Assembly (NCBI GenBank): GCA_900551925.1
Contig: URXR01000005.1
Span: forward strand, 1 to 33,517
DNA length: 33,517 bases
Reading direction: 5' to 3'
Source of the DNA: an uncultured Mycoplasmatota bacterium
Lineage (GTDB): Bacteria; Bacillota_I; Bacilli_A; RF39; UBA660
Position 1 is the stretch's first letter. Each line of letters begins with the position of its first letter. The notes below the pieces were generated by a model. It was not told where the DNA came from. It was given only the letters and a program-made list of their open reading frames with translations, and ran no database searches. Both the position numbers and the translations under genes were made by a program. Below, one piece after another: positions 15,177-20,949 of the stretch.

Positions 15177-15284
15177 TTATTATAATTATTACCGGGGATT
15201 TTAAATGATAAGTACTTTCACACAATAATGGATATATCAATTTGCAAGTGTGTTTCTAAATTGTCATAAATTTAATATAACTCA

Positions 15285-15313
15285 TTGTTTCGAGAACAAA
15301 TGTTTGCTATAAT
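15285..15313 (+). promoter_or_regulatory. Promoter of the small toxin-like gene
   Basis: TTGTTT (15285-15290) and a perfect TATAAT (15308-15313) are exactly 17 bp apart. The predicted start is near 15320, giving a ~55-base structured leader before the GTG start. Confidence 0.65.
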
Positions 15314-15375
15314 ATATTTGGGAACATTTAATAGTTGGGTGCTACCTCTGTCTTTACAGATTGGAGGTGATGCTT

Positions 15376-15459
15376 GTGAGTAAAAAAGATCTTTTGATCT
15401 TTTCTTTAATCATTATTATCCTTTTACTTATAGCATTACTTTTTGTGATTCCAAAATAA
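15376..15459 (+). CDS. 27-residue hydrophobic peptide, candidate type I toxin
   Basis: The peptide begins MSKKDLLIFSLI, continues as one unbroken hydrophobic stretch rich in Ile and Leu, and ends FVIPK. It is a single membrane helix with positive ends, the usual form of type I toxins (Fst/TxpA/BsrG-like in kind, not in sequence). I chose GTG 15376 because GGAGG (15363-15367) sits eight bases upstream; the in-frame ATG at 15370 overlaps the ribosome site. It has its own sigma-A promoter, a folded leader and a possible convergent antisense RNA. No family is recognised. An alternative is a small membrane-protein regulator without toxicity. Confidence 0.6.
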   Translation: MSKKDLLIFSLIIIILLLIALLFVIPK

Positions 15460-15491
15460 AAGTGCACCTAACTCAGCTTTGAATTAGGTGC
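15453..15491 (-). terminator. Minus-strand terminator inside the toxin 3' region
   Basis: The minus strand reads GCACCTAA...TTAGGTGC (15491-15484 with 15471-15464), extended through one mismatch, followed by ACTTTTATTTT. T-richness favours termination on the minus strand, either of an antisense RNA or of the tRNA operon. Confidence 0.55.
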
Positions 15492-15572
15492 TACACAAAT
15501 TATTGGGTAACACTCAACATGGCAATATTGAATGTTCCTTTAATATTTTATGAAGTTTTCTTCATCCATATA
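15455..15572 (-). ncRNA. Candidate antisense antitoxin RNA
   Basis: A minus-strand promoter-like pair, GTAACA (15602-15607) and TATATT (15579-15584) with a 17-bp spacer, would start an RNA near 15572. It would end at the hairpin and T-tract at 15491-15453. This ~118-nt RNA is fully complementary to the 3' untranslated part of the toxin-like mRNA, as in convergent TxpA/RatA-type pairs. It is predicted from signals only. Confidence 0.35.
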
Positions 15573-15633
15573 CATAATAATATAAAGTAGTTTTCTTCTA
15601 TTGTTACTCGAAAGTTCGAGTTTTCCATCAATA

Positions 15634-15709
15634 TGGTGGCTCCAAGTGGAATCGAACCACTGACACCAGGATTTTCAGTCCTGTGCTCTACCGACTGAGC
15701 TATGAAGCC
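15634..15709 (-). tRNA. tRNA-Phe (GAA)
   Basis: Complete 76-nt cloverleaf with encoded CCA. Acceptor GGCTTCA pairs with TGGAGCC. The anticodon loop CTGAAAA reads Phe. It is the last tRNA of the ten-gene cluster. No T-rich terminator directly follows; a CTCGAA/TTCGAG palindrome lies at 15608-15621. Confidence 0.98.
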
Positions 15710-15714
15710 ATAAT

Positions 15715-15790
15715 TGGCGGTTCCGACGGGACTTGAACCCGCGATCTCCTGCGTGACAGGCAGGCGTGATAACCACTACACCACGGAACC
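15715..15790 (-). tRNA. tRNA-Asp (GTC)
   Basis: Complete 76-nt cloverleaf, acceptor GGTTCCG/CGGAACC, discriminator G, encoded CCA, anticodon loop CTGTCAC. Confidence 0.98.
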
Positions 15791-15791
15791 A

Positions 15792-15869
<78 letters not shown>

Positions 15870-15885
15870 ATATAGAAAAATTTTG

Positions 15886-15978
15886 TGGCGGAGGAAAAGG
15901 GATTCGAACCCCTGCGCCGCTCGCACGACCTCCCGGTTTTCAAGACCGGTCCCTTCAACCAGACTTGGGTATTCCTCC
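15886..15978 (-). tRNA. tRNA-Ser (TGA)
   Basis: A 93-nt tRNA with the long variable arm of serine tRNAs, acceptor GGAGGAA/TTCCTCC, discriminator G, encoded CCA, anticodon loop CTTGAAA. Confidence 0.98.
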
Positions 15979-15992
15979 GTATCAATAAAAGT

Positions 15993-16081
15993 TGGTGCCT
16001 AAGGCCGGACTTGAACCGGCACGAGGGATGAACCTCGCAGGATTTTAAGTCCTGTGCGTCTACCTATTTCGCCACTCAGGC
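15993..16081 (-). tRNA. tRNA-Leu (TAA)
   Basis: An 89-nt tRNA with a long variable arm, acceptor GCCTGAG/CTTAGGC, discriminator A, encoded CCA, anticodon loop CTTAAAA. It is uninterrupted, unlike the cyanobacterial homolog that often holds a group I intron. Confidence 0.98.
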
Positions 16082-16089
16082 ATTAAAAA

Positions 16090-16165
16090 TGGTGTCCCGC
16101 AGGCGACTCGAACGCCTGACCCTTTGATTAAAAGTCAAATGCTCTACCTGCTGAGCTAGCGGGAC
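16090..16165 (-). tRNA. tRNA-Lys (TTT)
   Basis: A 76-nt cloverleaf, acceptor GTCCCGC/GCGGGAC, encoded CCA, anticodon loop CTTTTAA. Confidence 0.98.
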
Positions 16166-16173
16166 AAAAAAGT

Positions 16174-16248
16174 TGGCTGCCTCGGCTAGATTCGAACTAG
16201 CGCATGTCAGAGTCAAAGTCTGATGCCTTACCACTTGGCTACGAGGCA
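16174..16248 (-). tRNA. tRNA-Gln (TTG)
   Basis: A 75-nt cloverleaf beginning with U as is usual for tRNA-Gln, acceptor TGCCTCG/CGAGGCA, discriminator G, encoded CCA, anticodon loop CTTTGAC. Confidence 0.98.
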
Positions 16249-16253
16249 ATCTC

Positions 16254-16337
16254 TGGTGGAGCGAGATGGATTTGAACCATCGAACCCGAAGGAACAGATT
16301 TACAGTCTGCCGCGTTTGACCACTTCGCTACCGCTCC
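16254..16337 (-). tRNA. tRNA-Tyr (GTA)
   Basis: An 84-nt tRNA with the long variable arm of bacterial tRNA-Tyr, acceptor GGAGCGG, encoded CCA, anticodon loop CTGTAAA. It lies one base from the 3' exon of the split tRNA-Thr. Confidence 0.98.
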
Positions 16338-16378
16338 ATGGTGCCGAAAATAGGACTTGAACCCACAACCTACTGATT

Positions 16379-16993
16379 CATACTACTATAGTTTTCACTA
16401 CCACTAAAAGTGTTTGTAGTCTGGACTTTCTCTTAACCATATCTAAAGACTTAGGTTCATCGTGTAAAGTCTCTACACTCGGTATTACTACCTAGCTCGG
16501 GATTGCCATACAAAGAGTATTTTTTCCTTTCCTTACGGCCATTTTTATTAGCACCTTTATAAGTTGCTGTAAGAGAATGACAGTTAGGACACAATAGAAT
16601 TAAATTTTCTTCTGAATTATTTAAATAATTACCATCAATATGTTCAATTTCTAATGGCACAATTCCTGTATAAGGATTAATCTCATTCCATCCACAAATT
16701 GCGCACCTTGAATCATATTTAGTATATAAATATCTCCTAATATAATTAGAAATTTGATATTTACCTTTCATTCCAGTCTCTATGCCTTCTTTCCATCTAG
16801 AAATATACAGTGTATATTCATATTGTTTTTGACAATAATTAGAACAAAATTTACGTTCTTCTGAAATGATCTCATTACAATTTAAACAATTCATAATCCT
16901 CCATGCTTTAGGTTTCCCCGAATTAGCGATGTCCACCTTAAATGTTTCCAAATAAGGGTGCAAGATGAAGCGTACTAATATAAGTACTATCTT
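16379..16993 (-). mobile_element. Group I intron in the tRNA-Thr anticodon loop
   Basis: The 615-nt insertion has the group I hallmarks. The 5' exon ends in U and the intron ends in G (16379). A P1 helix forms between exon UGU plus intron AAGAU and AUCUUGCA (16966-16959), with the splice-site U36 opposite G as the conserved U-G wobble. A core-like GGGGAAACC lies at about 16919-16911, and an AAUCCCGAGC...GUAGAGACUUUACAC core region near 16506-16450. An S-like AAGAGAAAGUCC lies toward the 3' end. An HNH endonuclease gene occupies the middle and runs into the 3' core. Subclass not assigned. Confidence 0.88.
16457..16894 (-). CDS. HNH homing endonuclease within the tRNA-Thr intron
   Basis: This 145-residue nuclease has two zinc sites: an N-terminal finger (C3, C6, C17, C21) and the HNH module with C64-x2-C67, LEIEHIDGN (H85), N-rich SEENLILL and C102-PN-C105-H106. 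A basic linker (NKNGRKERKK) follows and probably contacts DNA. The frame is open upstream through tRNA-Thr and tRNA-Val to 17098, but that part is only translated tRNA and intron. I place the start at ATG 16894 behind GGAGG. The C-terminal NPELGSNTECRDFTR is encoded by the intron core itself. The enzyme presumably cuts intronless tRNA-Thr genes and drives homing of the intron. Confidence 0.85.
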   Translation of the reverse strand: MNCLNCNEIISEERKFCSNYCQKQYEYTLYISRWKEGIETGMKGKYQISNYIRRYLYTKYDSRCAICGWNEINPYTGIVPLEIEHIDGNYLNNSEENLILLCPNCHSLTATYKGANKNGRKERKKYSLYGNPELGSNTECRDFTR

Positions 16994-17036
16994 ACAAGTC
17001 AGTTGCTCTACCAATTGAGCTATTTCGGCAAAAAAA

Positions 17037-17113
17037 TGGTGGGCGATGAGAGACTCGAACTCCCGACCCCTTGCTTGTAAGGCAAGTGCTCTAACCAACT
17101 GAGCTAATCGCCC
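17037..17113 (-). tRNA. tRNA-Val (TAC)
   Basis: A 77-nt cloverleaf, acceptor GGGCGAT with its 3' partner ATCGCCC, discriminator A, encoded CCA, anticodon loop CTTACAA. It is the promoter-proximal tRNA of the cluster. Confidence 0.98.
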
Positions 17114-17141
17114 ATCAAATAATCAACTTCTGACGCTTATA

Positions 17142-17170
17142 AATATAATATATTCTAAGCTCTTTGTCAA
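17142..17170 (-). promoter_or_regulatory. Promoter of the tRNA operon
   Basis: Minus-strand consensus TTGACA (17165-17170) and TATATT (17142-17147) with a 17-bp spacer. It is one of the strongest promoters in the window, 29 bases before tRNA-Val. Confidence 0.8.
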
Positions 17171-17203
17171 TACAATTTAACATTTTTTTAATTTTTTTCT
17201 TTT

Positions 17204-17557
17204 CTAACTATCTAGTTTTTCCTCTTTTTCTTTAATCCATTTATCAAGGTTATCCCTTAAAATTTCAAATCCACTTCCCACTTCTTCTATCCTCATTCTC
17301 TTAGGTCTTACTTTTCGATAATTAATATCTTTAATACTAAGTTTAACTTGACATAACTCTTCATCAACATGAACTACTTTTACTTTAATAGTCTCCCCAA
17401 GCGTTACAAAATCATTAATATTTTTTACAAAGCCATGCGATATTTCTGAAATATGAATAAGACCATTATAAAATTCATCTAAACTTACAAACACTCCATA
17501 ATTCTCTATTCCCGTTACCGTTCCCTCTACAATACTACCTACCTTATACTTTGGCAT
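17204..17557 (-). CDS. yugI: S1-domain RNA-binding protein (YugI/CvfD-like)
   Basis: This 117-residue protein has a single S1 RNA-binding domain at residues 1-72: YKVGSIVEGTVTGIENYGVFVSL, GLIHISEIS, VTLGETIKVKVVHVD, VKLSIKDI. A charged helical tail follows. Size and layout match the general stress protein 13/YugI/CvfD family, which associates with ribosomes and acts post-transcriptionally. The frame is open to a GTG at 17572. That GTG lies within the ribosome site GGAAGTGA used by ATG 17557, which gives the standard MPKYKVG start. It lies upstream of the tRNA operon on the same strand but is separated by that operon's promoter. Confidence 0.87.
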   Translation of the reverse strand: MPKYKVGSIVEGTVTGIENYGVFVSLDEFYNGLIHISEISHGFVKNINDFVTLGETIKVKVVHVDEELCQVKLSIKDINYRKVRPKRMRIEEVGSGFEILRDNLDKWIKEKEEKLDS

Positions 17558-17617
17558 ATAAATCACTTCCACTTATATTATAACTTATTTTTGTCAAAAT
17601 TTAAAGTTTTTTCTTTC

Positions 17618-17646
17618 TTTACAAGTCCTAAAAAAGCCTATATAAT
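17618..17646 (+). promoter_or_regulatory. Promoter of the NifU-like gene
   Basis: TTTACA (17618-17623) and perfect TATAAT (17641-17646) with a 17-bp spacer; GGTGAT follows as the ribosome site. Confidence 0.8.
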
Positions 17647-17664
17647 ATATAATGGTGATTAAAA

Positions 17665-17889
17665 ATGAAAGAAAAAGTAGAAAAAGTAATCGAACAGTTA
17701 AGACCTTATCTAATGAATGACGGAGGTAATATTGAACTAGTAAAAATAGAAAATGATATTGTTTACATCTCACTAGAAGGAGCTTGTCAAGGATGTCCAA
17801 TGCGTGAAATAACCTTTAAAGAAGGTATTGAAACCACTATTAAAAGTAAAGTACCTGAAGTAAAAGAAGTGAAATTAGTTAACGACTAA
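17665..17889 (+). CDS. nfu: NifU C-terminal-domain Fe-S scaffold protein
   Basis: This 74-residue single-domain protein is of the NifU C-terminal (Nfu/YutI) family, which carries and delivers iron-sulfur clusters. The conserved block LRPYLMNDGGNIELVKI leads to the cluster-binding pair C41-x2-C44 in GACQGCPMRE, followed by TFKEGIETTIKSKVPEV. Length matches the minimal Gram-positive form. A clear promoter precedes it, and its stop codon sits inside the terminator hairpin. It is convergent with the YutH-like gene, overlapping it by 11 bases. In Bacillus yutI and yutH are also close neighbours. No SUF operon is visible in the window. Confidence 0.95.
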   Translation: MKEKVEKVIEQLRPYLMNDGGNIELVKIENDIVYISLEGACQGCPMREITFKEGIETTIKSKVPEVKEVKLVND

Positions 17890-17900
17890 TTTCTTTTTTT
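17871..17900 (+). terminator. Terminator of the NifU-like gene
   Basis: A perfect 9-bp stem GAAATTAGT/ACTAATTTC with a 5-nt loop, followed by T7. It spans the stop codons of both convergent genes. Confidence 0.85.
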
Positions 17901-18781
17901 ATCCAATCAATTACTGGAATATTATAATTGTTGAATCTATTAAATATATACGATATCAAATATAAAATATTATCTTTTTTCTTTAAAATCTTTTCTATAT
18001 CACTTTCATCTCTATTATCAAGAACCACTTCTTCATATAAATCAAAATAATATGAAGGAAATAAAATTCTTGCTATAAGTAAAACTATATCATCTAAATT
18101 ATTGATTCTTAAATACTCATTTAAAATACTTTCCGTATAATTATTATTAAGCACAAATGATTTTAAAAACTCCCCTCTATCTCTTTCTTTATAATCAACA
18201 ACAAAATTCAAAGGATTTAAAAAATCTAACAAATCCATATTTACATCAATTCTCTTATGACAAACTATTTTTTCTCCATTAGTATTCACATTATCATTAT
18301 AATAACTTATAGCATTCTCCCACATTCCTATAAAATAATCAATTGAAGAATCAATCACTTTATACTTACCTCTTATTTGATCAAATTGATATTCAATAAA
18401 ATCTATTTTATTAGACCAATTATAACTCCAATTAGATTTATCTAACTTTTTTATTTTAAACGTTGGAACATAATAAAAACTAATCACATCATAAAAATTA
18501 ATTAATCTATTTTTTACATTAGGAAGCTTCATTAGTACATAATAATTATTTTCATATCCAAACAAAACTTCATTATCCTTAGTAAGTATTATTTCATATC
18601 CTCCAAAACCACTAGTAATAAGTTCTAAATTAAGGTAATAAATTTCTAATGCTTCTTCTATATCACGTTCATAAAAATAAACTCCATAATCACTATTCAA
18701 ATATCTAAAATAATAATTATTATTTATTTTTTTAATCTCCGAAACATTTATATTAAAGAAAAATAAAAGAGCATTATTCAT
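17879..18781 (-). CDS. YutH/CotS-like coat protein with degenerate kinase fold
   Basis: This 300-residue protein is rich in Tyr, Asn and Phe. Its layout resembles the CotS/YutH group of spore-coat proteins, which derive from the aminoglycoside-phosphotransferase fold. It has an N-terminal beta-rich lobe, then VCHKRIDVNMDLLDFLNPLNFVVDY..RDRGEFLKSF (around 170-210), which lines up with the family's catalytic-loop CHGRL...W and following D-x-x-RD-x-AE elements. A helical C-lobe follows. The usual catalytic Asp of true kinases is not evident, so it may not be an active kinase. Position beside the nfu (yutI) gene matches the Bacillus yutI-yutH neighbourhood. Assignment rests on motif pattern and context, not on strong identity. 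Confidence 0.6.
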   Translation of the reverse strand: MNNALLFFFNINVSEIKKINNNYYFRYLNSDYGVYFYERDIEEALEIYYLNLELITSGFGGYEIILTKDNEVLFGYENNYYVLMKLPNVKNRLINFYDVISFYYVPTFKIKKLDKSNWSYNWSNKIDFIEYQFDQIRGKYKVIDSSIDYFIGMWENAISYYNDNVNTNGEKIVCHKRIDVNMDLLDFLNPLNFVVDYKERDRGEFLKSFVLNNNYTESILNEYLRINNLDDIVLLIARILFPSYYFDLYEEVVLDNRDESDIEKILKKKDNILYLISYIFNRFNNYNIPVIDWIKKEISR

Positions 18782-18827
18782 ACCTATTACCTCAGTAAAT
18801 CATATGAATAGCTCTAAAATTTTATTA

Positions 18828-20729
18828 TTAAATTTTATAGTCATCCTCTAAAGAAAACTCTACATTTTCCTCAATCCATTCTTTTCTAGGCTCTACCTTA
18901 TCTCCCATTAAAACACTAACTCTTTTTTCAGCTAACATTGCATCATCAATATTAACTTTTATAAGTGTTCGAGTTGCAGGATTCATAGTAGTTTCCCAAA
19001 GTTGTTCAGCATTCATTTCTCCTAAACCTTTATATCTTTGTATTTCACATTTCTTATCTTTTGTTTCTTCTTTTAACTCTTCATTACTATAAGCATAAGA
19101 AATATTTTTACCACTAGTAATTTTATATAGTGGAGGTTGAGCAATATAAAGTTTACCCATCTCAATTAAAGGTCTCATAAATCTATAGAAAAAAGTAAGA
19201 AGTAATACCTGAATATGAGCCCCATCATCATCAGCATCGGTCATAATTATAACTTTATCATACTCTACATCACTTTTTTCAAAAGATGAACCATATCCTG
19301 CTCCAATTGTATGAATCATCGTATTAATTTCTTCATTTTTAAATATATCCTCAAGCTTAGCCTTTTCTGTATTTAACACTTTACCTCTAAGAGGAAGTAC
19401 AGCTTGAAATTTTCTATCTCTTCCCTGTTTAGCAGAGCCACCTGCTGAATCACCTTCCACTAAGAAAAGTTCATTTTTATTTTTATCTTTACCACCAGCC
19501 GGAGTAAGTTTACCTGAAAGAAGTTTTTCCGAAGCTTTTTTATTTTTACCTTTTCGTATTTCTTCCCGAGCTTTTCTAGCAGCTTCTCTAGCTTGTTTAC
19601 TTTTTAAAGACTTTTCAACTATCTCTGTAGCAATAGCTTTATTTTCTTCTAAGAAAAACAAAAGTTTTTCTGAAGTAATACTTTCTACAACTGTTCTAGC
19701 CGAAGGACTTCCTAGTTTTGACTTAGTTTGACCCTCAAATTGCAATAAAGACTCTGGCACCTTAAGTGAAATAACCGCAGTTATACCCTCTCTAACATCC
19801 GAGCCATCAAAAGCTTTATCTTTTCCTTTAAAAAATCCATTATTTTTAGCATACTCATTAAAAACTTTCGTAAGAGCTGTTCTAAAACCAACTTCATGAG
19901 TTCCTCCATCTACAGTTTTTACATTGTTAACAAAAGAGACTACACTTTCATTATAAGAATCAGTATATTGGAAAGCTACATCTACCTCTATATCATTCTT
20001 CTTTCCTGAGAAACTATATACCTTATGAAGAGGCTTTTTATTTTCATTAATCATTTCTACATAAGATGTAAGACCATCTTCATAATAAAATTTATCATGC
20101 TTCTTATCTTCTAAATCATATAATTCTACAGTTAAACCTTTTATTAAAAAAGCACTTTCCTGCATTCTTTCACTTATCGTAGTATAAGAAAAATTAGTTG
20201 ATTTAAATATTTCTTTATCAGGCATAAAACGAACCACTGTTCCGTGCTTATTAGTGGAACCAATCTTTTTTAAAGGAACTGCTACCCTACCACCATTTTC
20301 AAACTTCATATAGTATTCCGAGCCATCTCTTCTTATAACAACTTCCAGCCATGATGAAAGAGCATTAACAACTGAAGCTCCTACTCCATGAAGTCCACCC
20401 GAAACTTTATAGCCACTTGTTTCAAACTTTCCACCAGCATGAAGTACTGTAAAAATAACCTCTGGTGTACTTTTACCACTAGCATGTTTTCCAACCGGAA
20501 GACCTCTACCTCTATCTTCCACGCTAACACTACCATCTTCATGAATTACTACTTTGATATAATCTCCAAATCCATTTATAACTTCATCTATCGAGTTATC
20601 CACAATTTCCCAAACTAAATGATGAAGACCCCTCTTATCAGTTGAACCAATATACATTCCCGGTCTTTTACGAACTGCATCAAGCCCTTCTAAAATTTTT
20701 ATACTACTTTCATCATATTTTAATGCCAT
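18828..20729 (-). CDS. parE: DNA topoisomerase IV subunit B
   Basis: This 633-residue type IIA topoisomerase ATPase subunit, with ParC, decatenates daughter chromosomes. The GHKL ATPase motifs are VWEIVDNSIDEV, VEDRGRGLPVG and VSGGLHGVGASVVNALS. The transducer carries the QTKSKLGSPSAR lysine loop. The TOPRIM domain has LVEGDSAGGSAKQGRDRKFQ and MTDADDDGAHI, and the end has IQRYKGLGEMN. The PAGGKDKNKNEL and LEDIFKNEEINTMIHTIGAG blocks favour ParE over GyrB. parC, which usually follows parE in Firmicutes, is absent: the next gene is the YutH-like one. GGTGAT precedes the ATG. Confidence 0.94.
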   Translation of the reverse strand: MALKYDESSIKILEGLDAVRKRPGMYIGSTDKRGLHHLVWEIVDNSIDEVINGFGDYIKVVIHEDGSVSVEDRGRGLPVGKHASGKSTPEVIFTVLHAGGKFETSGYKVSGGLHGVGASVVNALSSWLEVVIRRDGSEYYMKFENGGRVAVPLKKIGSTNKHGTVVRFMPDKEIFKSTNFSYTTISERMQESAFLIKGLTVELYDLEDKKHDKFYYEDGLTSYVEMINENKKPLHKVYSFSGKKNDIEVDVAFQYTDSYNESVVSFVNNVKTVDGGTHEVGFRTALTKVFNEYAKNNGFFKGKDKAFDGSDVREGITAVISLKVPESLLQFEGQTKSKLGSPSARTVVESITSEKLLFFLEENKAIATEIVEKSLKSKQAREAARKAREEIRKGKNKKASEKLLSGKLTPAGGKDKNKNELFLVEGDSAGGSAKQGRDRKFQAVLPLRGKVLNTEKAKLEDIFKNEEINTMIHTIGAGYGSSFEKSDVEYDKVIIMTDADDDGAHIQVLLLTFFYRFMRPLIEMGKLYIAQPPLYKITSGKNISYAYSNEELKEETKDKKCEIQRYKGLGEMNAEQLWETTMNPATRTLIKVNIDDAMLAEKRVSVLMGDKVEPRKEWIEENVEFSLEDDYKI

Positions 20730-20771
20730 ACTATCACCATATATTATTATATCAAAAATTATGAAAAAAAT

Positions 20772-20798
20772 AAAAAAAGAATGTAAACATTTACACTC
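20772..20798 (-). terminator. Hairpin terminator ahead of parE
   Basis: Minus-strand GAGTGTAAA-TG-TTTACATTC (one wobble, tight loop) followed by a long T-tract. It sits ~45 bases upstream of the parE start with no gene immediately before it, so it may end a small transcript from about 20,870. Confidence 0.6.
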
Positions 20799-20894
20799 TA
20801 ATCTTAATTTCCTTTATATTAAAGCTTAACCAAAAGAACATCACATAACCTATTTTTACATTTGTAGATTTCCTAATTATACAATTTAAAAATC

Positions 20895-20924
20895 AAAAAA
20901 ATAGAGCATCATAACTTGATGCTC
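20895..20924 (-). terminator. Terminator of the wall operon
   Basis: Minus-strand perfect 8-bp stem GAGCATCA/TGATGCTC with a 5-nt loop and a T7 tail, 26 bases after the M19 dipeptidase stop. Confidence 0.85.
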
Positions 20925-20949
20925 ACTAATTTAAATTTTTTTATACCAA

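Larger units (their letters stand above)
14887..15284. other. Gene-poor region between csp and the toxin-like locus
   Basis: No credible protein gene is present in these ~400 bases. Reading right to left, it contains a GC-poor stretch with a CACAC...GTGTG inverted repeat (about 15215-15253), an AT tandem repeat (15140-15176), a minus-strand terminator (15102-15134), an unexplained 65-base block with two small hairpins, and a second minus-strand terminator (15010-15036). The remaining 14,887-15,009 is A/T-rich without clear signals apart from the csp promoter edge. Confidence 0.6.
15320..15540 (+). ncRNA. Folded toxin-type mRNA with 5'-3' long-range pairing
   Basis: The predicted transcript has two nested complementary pairs joining its ends. 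GGAACATT (15321-15328) pairs with AATGTTCC (15531-15538). AGTTGGGTGC (15333-15342) pairs with GCACCTAACT (15464-15473, one wobble). The leader also forms ACCTC...GAGGT (about 15344-15368), which hides the Shine-Dalgarno sequence. Such closed-ends folding and a masked ribosome site are hallmarks of type I toxin mRNAs. The 3' end is uncertain: a hairpin at 15509-15537 precedes a weak T-rich stretch. Confidence 0.5.
16339..17029 (-). tRNA. tRNA-Thr (TGT) split by a group I intron
   Basis: The 5' exon (17029-16994, 36 nt) ends exactly at U36, the last anticodon base. The 3' exon (16378-16339, 40 nt) begins with A37-A38 and ends in encoded CCA. Joined, they form a normal 76-nt tRNA: acceptor GCCGAAA/TTTCGGC, anticodon stem ACTGA/TCAGT, loop CTTGTAA. 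The gap is a 615-nt intron. Because the anticodon loop is interrupted, function requires splicing. This is the only tRNA-Thr in the window. Confidence 0.93.

Noticed and set aside
15608..15621. CTCGAAAGTTCGAG palindrome after tRNA-Phe
   Set aside because: A hairpin is possible, but no T-tract follows on the minus strand, so I do not call it a terminator.
16895..17098. N-terminal 68 codons of the open frame leading into the HNH gene
   Set aside because: They translate tRNA-Val, the tRNA-Thr 5' exon and the intron 5' end. Peptides such as ALQARGREFESLIAHH are a common artefact of tRNA genes.
17594..17800. Minus-strand ORF of 68 codons
   Set aside because: Antisense to the NifU-like gene and its promoter.
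20388..20618. Plus-strand ORF of 76 codons
   Set aside because: Antisense shadow within parE.
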